Assembly: GCF_018873765.1 (NCBI RefSeq) | Contig: NC_057925.1 | Span: 49,364,010 to 49,428,009 of the forward strand | Length of the DNA stretch: 64,000 nt | Direction of reading: 5' to 3' | Source: Telopea speciosissima | Taxonomy: Eukaryota > Streptophyta > Magnoliopsida > Proteales > Proteaceae | In this document: positions 46,205-55,384 of the stretch, in pieces | Layout: the number at the start of each line of letters is the position of its first letter | How positions within the stretch are numbered: the stretch's first letter is position 1 | The notes under the pieces: generated by a model | Seen by the model: the letters and a program-made list of their open reading frames with translations, nothing else | Databases searched by the model: none | What the model was told of the DNA's origin: nothing | Translations under genes and position numbers: made by a program

Positions 46205-46863
46205 CTAACATACATCTAAAGTTCTTTCATCAGTTTGAGTAAGATCTTGATTTCAGTTCTTAACACTGTTTTCGAATAGTGTGTTCGATCATTTGTTTTT
46301 AACAACCAAAAGTTATCCTGAAACCAAAACTCCTGACTGCTACATCAATGATGATACCATTAGAAATTACTTTTATCAGAAATTTCTTCAGGAGTGCATG
46401 AAGTAATACAAATGTTCAGGTTTCAGAGGAACTGAGATTGGGAACCCAAGAAAATTTGTGAGTCTTGTTCTTTCTGGGACTTTATGTACCCAAGGCTTTG
46501 GAGGAACAGATTGATTCGGTATTAAGGAAAAAAAATGAAAAGGGTGGCAAATTAAAGAACTGGCATTAAGAGAAATCATTACTTCGAAGAAGAAAATGGA
46601 AAATGTACATCTTTTCGTATGGAAATGAATATTTCTAATACACAACAGAGTAGTTAGGTGACCTATACGTTCTTGCACTTGAGTTCTTGGAGCCCAGAAC
46701 TGTAGTCACTAGTCACCCAGTGGTCAACTGCCCAAACATTTCACACTAGTACTCCACAGTTCTCATAAACTACAGCGTGAAGCTCTTAGTGGGGTCAAAA
46801 TACAGGAGAGGTTTCACTAAGAATCATTTAATGAGATCGCTTCTAAAATTGGCGAAAACATCT

Positions 46864-49800
46864 TCATGCAGATGGAAGTTGAGGTGTAGACGATGCAGCT
46901 CTGAGTTGGAGCCGACTCATACTTTGTTCCATGCTCCGGTGAACCATGTCACGCAATAACCTCTTGGCAGTTTCAGCAGCTTTGTCTGCACCATCTACTC
47001 TTTTAGCAATATCATAAGCTATGCTCTCCAAAACCGCAGATGCCAATCTCTTTTGTGGAGGAGAATCTCGAAGCAAGTCCAGCAGTGTCCGTGCTCTCTC
47101 CTGTGCTTTCTCTGTGCCTTCTGCAGTTAAGTGCAGAAGACCTGGGATTGCGCCTTCTTTGAGGATGAGTTCTCTGTACTTACTGCGGCAGCTCTGGCAC
47201 AGTGAGAGTAGAGCCCCTACTGCATGCTCTGTGCTGATCAGGGACCCATCTTCTATGGTTTCCACCAGGGTTAGAATTCCACCTTTGGAATTTGATATTG
47301 CTGTTCGACCTTCTTCATAGTTGGACAGCATTTCAAGCAAGGCAGTTGTCTTCTCAGCAAATTTGGAGTATTTTTTGCATTCCTTGAGGAGGGTGAGGAG
47401 GGGAGGAACCGCTTCAGTAGCTAGGACGGGATTAAGGATTGTTGTGCCGGAAGAGAGGTTGTATAGGGCTGTAACTGCATCAACTTTGCCTTGCAGACTT
47501 CCAGAGCTTAGGATCTGAACGAGAAGGGGGGCTGCTCCAGAAGCAGCAATTGCTTGTTTGTTAGAAGCGGAGGCAGAAAGTGTCAGGATTGCTGCCGTGG
47601 CCAGCTCCCTTAAACCGCCATTTTGGAACTTGAGGAGCTCTATAAGTGGGGGTATAGCACCAGATGTCACTATCCTGACCTTGTTTCTGAGAAAGAAGAA
47701 GAAACGATTGAATCAGATAAGCCATCAGTATACTATAAGAAGAAGAAATTATTGGATCAGATAAGGCATCAGTATACTGCAAGAAAAGGCAACATGATGT
47801 AAGGATCAAGACCAAATGCAAAAGAATGAAAAACAGTCGCAGAAGCACATCAGGTATTCAAATAAAAGCCTTGCCCCTGTCAAATGCTTTGCATAGGCCT
47901 ACAATTTTTACTGATTCATTAAGGCTCCTTTTATTTTATTATTATTATTTTAAAATTTTTTTTTTTTGGGGGGGAGTGGGGGAGAGTTAAATATTAAGGT
48001 TCCATTTTTTCTTAAAATTATTGTGAAGGCTGCTGGTTGGATGTGAAATGTTGTGAAATGAATTCCAAACAAAATGGGAACTTTCCAACTAATGCCAACA
48101 ATAATAGTGCCTGAATCAAAACATTAAGTAACGCAACCAAAATTTTCAATTAAATTTCTTAGACTTTTGAGCAAAAATATTTACTCCAATTTCAACCACC
48201 ACCTAAATCTCACTATATCCTGTTCTGCTACTGGTATTTTCTTTTTCGATTATTACACTGAGAAAGTTTTACATGAAACCATACAGAGCCTTCAATAAAG
48301 AACGCAGAGAACATGCAGAATATTTTAAGAAAAGTCTAATAGCTTAAAAACAAATAGTTATTGTTTTAGGTAACAGTTGGAAAGTCAGGTAAAATATTTC
48401 CTTTCCATATTTTCCAACAAAATCTGTAGGATTCAGTTGGAAAGTTAATTACTAAATTTAGTGAATTTTTGGAACTAATTACAATTGTACTGGAATTAGT
48501 TGGAAGATTTCCTCTTCCCCTCCACCCCCAACTTTTTTTTCTGAGGGGGGGAAGGGGGGAGGTTTACCTTACTATCATGATAAGCCTAAAGATTTTCACA
48601 ATAGCTGTAGGCAAAATGAATGATATGAGAATTGGAAAAGGAAATGGGGAGAAAGGAAGATTAAAAAAAGAAAAAGGAAAACCTCTTCGGACAGGAAATG
48701 GGCAATAGGTTCAAGAGATAAGTTGATGATACATTCACGGAGGCTTTTCTGTTTCCTATTGTATCTGACGACGAGTTGGAAGGATTGAGAGAGGTTTTAG
48801 GGAAAGATAATGATTTTATTGAGGAAACCTTGCCTCCATCTCCAAAGAATTTTTTTTGGGATTTTTAACATATCTCTCCATTCATTATCTCAAAATAAAT
48901 AGGGTAAAGGGGCATATCCAGTGCACAAGGCTCCCTCCCGCCACTGTGGGGTTTGGGAGGGTCATAATGTACGCAGCCTTACCCCTGTTTTTGCTGAGAG
49001 GCTATTTCCAGACTTAAACCCATGACCTCTTGGTCACAATGGAGCAACCTTAACTGTTGCACCAAGTCCCACCCTCCTCAAAATAATTAGGGTAATACAA
49101 ATAATTACACCTAACCCATGTACATTACTTACGTAGATGTTAAAATAACCCACAATAACTGATAGGAATAACTACTACTTAATAATTGACAATAACTGGT
49201 AATACGAACCATCTCGCAACAACACCCTACCTTCCACGATTTAGGTGAGGAGGAGGTTAGAATGTATTAGGATTTGGCCTTAGGCCTTTATTATAAATAA
49301 AGTGGATCGTGGGAGGCTCCCCCACATTGAGATTTGAATAAAAAAAAAGACTTTCTGCTGCTGGCCGAGTGCTACTGCTGCTGCTCCTTAGAGTGTTGCC
49401 TTGTGGATCTATCAAGGACGAAGGATGGGTGGATTTCCTGTGATTCCTTACGCCGTGACGGCTGGGAGGTTCTCTTTGTGAAGGTGGTTCTATCCTTCAA
49501 TAGTAGATTTGCTGCGGTGGATATCTGCTGTAAGTCTATATTTAAATATCTGTTTCCATTCTTCTTTCCCCCCCCCCCCTTCGATCCCTCTTGTTTTTCT
49601 ATTTGAATTTCTAAAACCCTAGATCATCTAAGTCTTACCCAGCCATTATCCTACATCTGTTTCACACCAAAATCAGATCACAGCCTCCCCATACCAATCC
49701 CTCCACTCGACCAGACCTGCAGCCCATTCTAATCTGTCCAAACCCTAAAATCCCCCAACTCCATTAAACCCCCAAAACCCTAAATGTCCAGATTCAGCAA

Positions 49801-52800
49801 TTCTAACCATCAAAACCCTTCCTTATTTGGATCGAACCTTCCCCTCTCTATTTAGTAAACTTAATCCTAAGCCCAGCCCTATTCATCCATCTAAACCCTA
49901 GCTTTAGTGATTTCCCTAATTCCTAAAAACCCGAAACCCTATCCCTAATTCTGCAGGAATTTTAAACGGAACCAAATCCTGTTTTCTTTATATCATAATA
50001 GTCCCCTAAACCTGCATATTAAAACCATATAAGACCCATTCCCAAATTCCTATCCTAAACCCTAGAATTAACCTAAAACCTAGGCTGTCCATGTGAACTA
50101 GCAGCCCCTTTTTGCTATTTATTCTGTTATCTGGCTCCTAGTAGGTCTCCTACCTATCTAGGACTACATTACAAGGTCCCATATCTTAATAGAGACAATC
50201 CCAAAAAATGAAGCAAGAAGAGCATGCATGACTGTCTTGGGCAATGGCCATCTCACGACTTGCAGACCCAGGCGTAGGGCATGACATCACCCTTTTTTCT
50301 ATTACGACTCTTTACAGATTTTGTGGCTTTAAACATGTGAACTTTAAAGGAGCGGCGCCTGATTTGCATCGTTTGGACTTCATTTTCTTTTTCTTAGTAT
50401 TTGTCTGCCTCAAGTGCATTATAGTTTTTGCTTCAATTGGTAGCAACTCAATTGTATTGGCTACCACCTTTTCCTTCAATCTCTTAACCTTGTGATGCAG
50501 ATTTATCACCAAACTGGGCTTCTTTGCTTAGGAATAAGTCTAGGGTTGGGTTACATACATGTTGGGCCTTTGATTCCATGGGTTTTCTATGTAATAGGTC
50601 ACTTTTATGGGCCTAAAATATGGGTAATTAGGTTGCATAAGGGATTAGTTGTTTTAGTTCCATACTCAATTTTATTTTGATGTATTTGTTCATAAATTGA
50701 ACCGGTTCAACCAATGATTCAATTTAAGTTATTTTAGTAGTTTTCCTTTAAGTGTTTAGTGGGGCTGGATTAGGACTCTATTTGAGTCTATTTCAGTTTC
50801 CTAATCAGTTTAAGTTACCTAATAGGTTAATGATTGGGTTAGGCCTTTCCTTTTTAGTGTAGGAGCCTATTTTGAGTTTTTTTATATAAGGCTGTAAGGG
50901 GGGGGCAAGTATTGAACACGAATTTTGATATTAATAAAAGCTTTTTGCTGCTCTTCTTCTCCATTGAAGATTTTTGTCTTGTGTTTGATCAATGCTGGTG
51001 GGAATGGTGTTCGATCCAATCAACACCTTGCGATGTGAAGCCCGGGTGGTTTGTTTAAGCTCTCTTTGTTCTTTTGAAACCCTACTTTCAAGTTCAATTC
51101 AAGTTTTAATTTTTATTAAAGATCTACAATTAAACAAGCTGTTGCCAAGGAAATTCTGCAACAACAATGAGTTTGAATCATCCCAATCCCTTCTTCTTTT
51201 AATCCTCTCATAGCCCAACCCTCTTTCCCCCTTTTTGTTTTCGAATTTTCCAAGACCTAAAATCTCCATAGACCAAACCAGCTCAAACTTGGATCGAATT
51301 TCCCTCTTACCCTTGATGCAGCTCCAAGTAGGAAGAAGAAGAAGAAGAAGAAGTCCTGAACTTAGGGTTTAAGTAGGGAGCCATAGGTTAGGTTTATTTT
51401 GCTTGCATTTTCCATACTTAGTTTATTTTCTGTTTTTTAAATTGAACCGGGTTAAATTGGTGGCATCCAATTGGTTCAATTGGTCTAATTTAAGTGAAGT
51501 GTTCCTATTGGCTAATAGGTTCTTAAATCCTATTGGCTAGTATGGAATCTTCTTTTAAATCAGTAGTTTGAAGTTAGAATATTTTAATTTAAGTTAATAG
51601 GGATAACTAAGTCTTTTCAGGGTTTTAAATTAGTAACTTTGTTTTAATTAGGTTCCTTCCACAATTTTAAGTGAGGAGGTAGTTAGATTGTATTAGGATT
51701 TATGAATTGGCCTAAGGCCGTATTATAAATAAATAAAATCGTGGAGGCTTCTCCATAATTGAATTTTGAAAAGAAAAGACTGTTTGCTGGCTGCCGATTG
51801 CTGTTGTTGCTGCTGCTCCTGCTCCTTGCAGTGTTGCCTTGTGGATCTATCAAGGAAGGACAGATGGACTTCCTGTGACTCCTTACGTCGTGACGGCTGG
51901 GAGGTTCTCTCTTTGTGAAGGTGGTTTCATCCTTCATTGATCAAGCTGCTGCCGGTGGAATCCTGTGGTAAGTTTGAATTTAAATTCTGTTTTCCATTCC
52001 TTCTCCTTCCCCATTCGATCCCCCTTTAATTTCTGTTTTAATTTCATAAACCCTAGTTCAATCTAGGTTCTGTCCAGCCCTATCCCCTCACCCAAATCCT
52101 CTCAGATTTCAGGCATATCATCCCTATCCCAGCCCCTATACTCGATCCTAGTTTGAACCCAATCTGATCATCTAAAACGCAACTTCAAACCCCCATCCAA
52201 AACCCTAAGTTTCACCCTAGAACCTGAAACCTAACACCCAAACCCTAACCCTAATTCTGCAGGAATTTTAAACTCATCCAAATCCCAATATTTTTATAAC
52301 AAAATAATCCCCTAGACCTGCTGATCATTACCATATATCACATTCACCCCTAACCCTAGCCTAAACCCTAAATTTGCCCTAAACAACCCCAAATCTGCCC
52401 CAAACAACAGACTCGATCAAAACTTGATTTTACTTGGCTTCTAGTAGGGCCTTACCCTATCTAGAACTACATTAACCCTAAGGAGAACTCGATCCAAATC
52501 CTAATCCAAATCGTCCACTTAAAACCCTAGATTCCCTCATTATTCCCTTTTCAAAAACCCAAAACCATAAACCTAACCTGCTGCTAATTCATTCCAGCAC
52601 ACTTCTAACCATTAAAACTTAACGTACCCTTCACAGATAGACTCACGTACATCAACTTGACCTAACCCTACCATCAAACCCTAGGTCCCATCAAACCCTA
52701 ACCCTAATTTCACAATTTACACATATTTTGACCTAGCCAAAATACCTAGTTGATAGCAAATCCTGGTTATTGGCTTCTAGTTGGTTTCCTACCAATCTAG

Positions 52801-54268
52801 AACTACATTACCTTGCTTGAGGATTCTTCCATTGCAGGGTTGTTGGATGATGTACGCGATCCAAGGTTTTCAAACAACTCGATAAGCTTTTCCATGATTC
52901 CGGTAAACTTCCCCATGATTTGTTGTTGCCCAATGTGAAGTGAACTCACAACGCCTTCCAATTTCTCAACCCTTTGTCTCATTCCTATCTTTGATACCAT
53001 TTGAAATATTCACGGAAGCATTTCTCTTTCCTATTGTATCTGAAGACGAGTTGGAAGGATTGAGAAAGATCTTAAGGAAAGATAATAATTTTATCGACGA
53101 AACATTGCCTCCATCTCCACAGTGGGATTTTAAACAGATATTTCCATTCATTATAAATAGGGTAATACAAATAACTACATCTAACTCGCATCACTTATGT
53201 AGACGTTAAAATAAACCACAATAACTGATAGGAGTACCTACTAATTAATAACCTACAATAACTGGTAACATAAACCATCTCGCAACATCCTACTTTCCCT
53301 ACTACTTCTAACTACAACAAAACTTCATGCACCTTACGTCATGTAACTACTAATGCCTGTGACAGTTGAAACAAAGTAAATGGATAGGAAAGTAAAAGTT
53401 TTATCTTTGTAGAGGGTAGACAGTCAAGAGATGGAAAATAGGTTCTTGAGCAATCTCAAGACAAAATGGGAGACTATCAGAACCCAATTATGGAAAATGG
53501 AAATAATTTCAAGGTATAATCTGAATAGTTATAACCCATCATAAAAACAAACACAGCTTTACAAAAAATTTCAATTGGGTGCCTCTCACTAAGTTCAAGT
53601 GATTTTGTCTCTTTGCTCAATTTAATATAATGATTATCACACTCTCCTTCCCCGGGTGCGCGAGGTGCTCAAAAGAATAATAAGTTCCTTCTGCTACAAC
53701 ACAAATCAAAGTCGGGAGGAACTCCAGAGTGGGCGGGTTAAGTGATCCATCAAACCCTAATTTAGAAAAGTAACTCTTAAAAATAATATATCTAAGTAGG
53801 GGAAATGGAGGACAATGAAATCCAAATTATGGTAAAGAAGCAATAGTAGCAGACTCATATGGCCAACCACAAAACCCAACTAAATCTGTTTCTTAAATAA
53901 GAAGCAAGCAAGAAAAGGAGGAGGAGGGGAGCGACGAACCGTTCGTTACGAACGGCGAGATTGAGGAGAGCAAGGAGAGCAGCTTGTCTGGCATCGAGGT
54001 TGGAAGAGGCGAGCATGGAGACAAGGGGTTCGATGACACCAGCGATAGCAAGGTTGGAGCGGGTCTTGACAGAGGTCTTGGCGAGCTTCCTGACGTCTCT
54101 GGCAGCCTGTATCTTGGACTCAAGGTCACCATTAATGACCTTCCGAGCCAGTTCTTGGATTAGGGTTTGCTTTTTCTGAGTCCATGTCTCTCGACTACTC
54201 TCCTCCTCTTCCCTGTCCGTTGTTAATAGTACCGCCTCCCGTGACTCCACTTCCACGTCCACCCCCAT
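46864..54268 (-). CDS. Armadillo-repeat protein (U-box-less, PUB4-like annotation group)
   Basis: Two exons, 53940-54268 and 46864-47686; 384 codons (383 residues), phase 2 junction giving RNERNKVRIV, stop TGA at 46864-46866. The first 35 residues are acidic and probably disordered. The rest is a string of ARM repeats: AIPPLIELLKFQN, AAPLLVQILSSGS, AVPPLLTLLKECK, GGILTLVETIEDG, AIPGLLHLTAEGT, each followed by helices ending in A-x-x-AL-x-NLS-like words. No U-box is present. The C-terminal tail (RSMEQSMSRLQLRAASS) is basic. Proteins of this group are often auto-annotated as U-box protein 4; ARM folds bind protein partners, so a scaffold or adaptor role is inferred, not shown. The single 6.25-kb intron holds a gypsy remnant and nested solo LTRs. 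A truncated SINE sits 142 bp upstream of the ATG. Confidence 0.92.
48907..49077 (-). mobile_element. Au-like SINE inside a gypsy LTR
   Basis: The minus strand has a GTGCAACAGTTAAGG A-box region, a box-B-like GGGTTTAAGTCTGG and a GTGCACTGG 3' end. A 17-bp duplication (TCAAAATAAATAGGGTA at 48890-48906, one mismatch at 49078-49094) marks the insertion; the uninterrupted site is visible in the sister LTR near 53150-53170. Confidence 0.93.
49232..50171 (+). mobile_element. TGATG/CATTA family LTR, 5'-truncated (copy C)
   Basis: Starts inside U3 (TTTAGGTGAGGAGG), shares ATAAATAAAGTGGATCGTGG and GTGTTGCCTTGTGGATCTAT with copies B and D, and ends GGACTACATTA at 50171. AACCCTA words are dense from 49600 on. 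The missing head abuts the gypsy 3' LTR. Confidence 0.75.
50493..52810 (+). mobile_element. TGATG/CATTA family solo LTR (copy A), split by copy B
   Basis: Starts TGATGCAGATTTATCACC and ends GAACTACATTA, with perfect CCTTG duplications (50488-50492 and 52811-52815). Removing copy B and one duplication leaves 1152 bp. Has TATATAAGG near 50882 and AATAAAAGC near 50934. Closest relative is copy F at 1443-2565, in the other orientation. Confidence 0.9.
51314..52474 (+). mobile_element. TGATG/CATTA family solo LTR (copy B), nested in copy A
   Basis: Starts TGATGCAGCTCCAAGTAGG and ends GAACTACATTA, 1161 bp, perfect ACCCT duplications (51309-51313 and 52475-52479). A TATTATAAATAAATAAAATC region near 51722 gives the TATA/poly(A) zone. 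A GTAAGT word follows at 51968. Downstream half rich in AACCCTA words. Confidence 0.92.
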
Positions 54269-55384
54269 AGTCGATTTTCGTTATTTGCTCTCTCCAAGCT
54301 AGAGGATAAGAGTGTTACTGTCTATATATATACATGAAAAATGATGATGATGTTGCTTCTCGGGTTGGCGGGCACTTGGTACCGCGCAATTTCTGACCCG
54401 GCCCATCCAAACAAAGAGCGTACCCACTGCACGAGACTCCCGTCATCACTGTAGGTCTGGGGAAGGTTATAATGTACGCAGCCTTACCCCTGCTTCGCAG
54501 AGAGGCTGTTGTTTCCAAAGACTCGAACCCATGACCCGGCCCATCCATCTCCCACGAATTGCCTTCCACTCTCAATTCTAAAAGTCTTGATGTCTTGAAC
54601 GGTTGAACCATTGTTTCAAAAATTGGAATTGGATTGATTGAATCGGCTAATCGGAATAGGTAGTGATCAATCCCAATTCTAGACATTTTGGAGAATTGAA
54701 TCTAGGGTTTTGAATCCTGATCGCTGGGTTTTCAAATCTAAGGGGCCAATTCTCAAGTTTTTAAGACTGATTTCGGCTGATTCGACCTTTGATTCCGAGT
54801 TTAAAATTCTTACCTTGTCTCATAAAAACATGATTTCAAAATATTGGATTGGATTTTGCAAATTGATTGACCCCGAACTCCTCTTGATTGGAGCGTGTAC
54901 ACGAACATCCAAGGAAAGGGGTAGGGTGATCATTTCACTGCTTTGTGTGAGAGGACAATCAAAGTCCTTATAAGCATTCACATCTATCGTGGGATATCTG
55001 TCCCTCCATGTAGGGCTGGAGTACTCATGAGAATTAAGAGTTGTTATGTCCAACTCTGATACCACTTGTTGGGACTTGGCTAGAACTCATCTTTAAAAGC
55101 TAACCATTAAGGGGAGGGTGTCCAAATCCTAATAAACCTTTCAGAGATCAGATCTAATATATGGAATCAATGTTTTCCAGTGCAACCCCAACATTTTCCA
55201 CTCAAAAAAAAAAAGCAACCCTTCAAATTGTTGGGTGTTCATACAACTGTGATTAGCATATTAGATTGTTATCATGGCACCACAATCAAAGACAAGTGAT
55301 AATGAAATGGCTCCAACAACAATGTTTAAGGAAGGATACATCATACATGTATGTCTAACAACCACAGAGTACTGTGGGGCTAAA
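54269..55384. other. Promoter side of the ARM gene and downstream side of ABCG26
   Basis: Includes a (TA)-rich stretch at 54321-54333 (possible TATA region for the ARM gene), a SINE at 54410-54531, and 54590-54850 with GATTGAATCGG-like repeated words similar to 32730-32900. No gene seen. Confidence 0.5.
54410..54531 (-). mobile_element. Au-like SINE, 5'-truncated, in the ARM gene promoter region
   Basis: The plus strand shows CCCACTGCACGAGACTCCCG, AATGTACGCAGCCTTACCCC and GACTCGAACCCAT (box B on minus). Perfect 16-bp duplications TGACCCGGCCCATCCA at 54394-54409 and 54532-54547 frame it, so the insertion looks young. It lies 142 bp upstream of the start codon at 54268. Confidence 0.93.

Larger units (their letters stand above)
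44495..46863. other. Intergenic region between CCDC22 and the ARM gene
   Basis: Contains the CCDC22 promoter side (44495-44603), a hAT-like element with nested miniature element, about 350 bp of unassigned sequence, a 574-bp solo LTR, and about 650 bp before the ARM stop codon that probably includes its 3'UTR. No gene seen. Confidence 0.6.
48727..53287 (-). mobile_element. Ty3/gypsy fossil with LTR pair, PBS and gag start, gutted by insertions
   Basis: Two direct LTR-like copies face minus: 53002-53287 (5') and 48727-49221 (3', enlarged by a SINE); both start TGTTGCGAGATGG and end near GTGAAT.T.TCA. Next to the 5' copy is a Met-tRNA-type primer-binding site (TGGTATCAAAGATAGG, plus 52984-52999), then a gag N-terminus (MVSKIGMRQRVEKLEGVV, 52816-53000). 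A purine-rich tract abuts the 3' copy. Most of the interior is replaced by solo LTRs at 49232-50171 and 50493-52810. No target duplication was found. Old and dead. Confidence 0.7.

Noticed and set aside
49600-52760. Possible interstitial telomere array (AAACCCTA)
   Set aside because: The words are scattered and separated by other sequence, not tandem; they belong to the LTR family.
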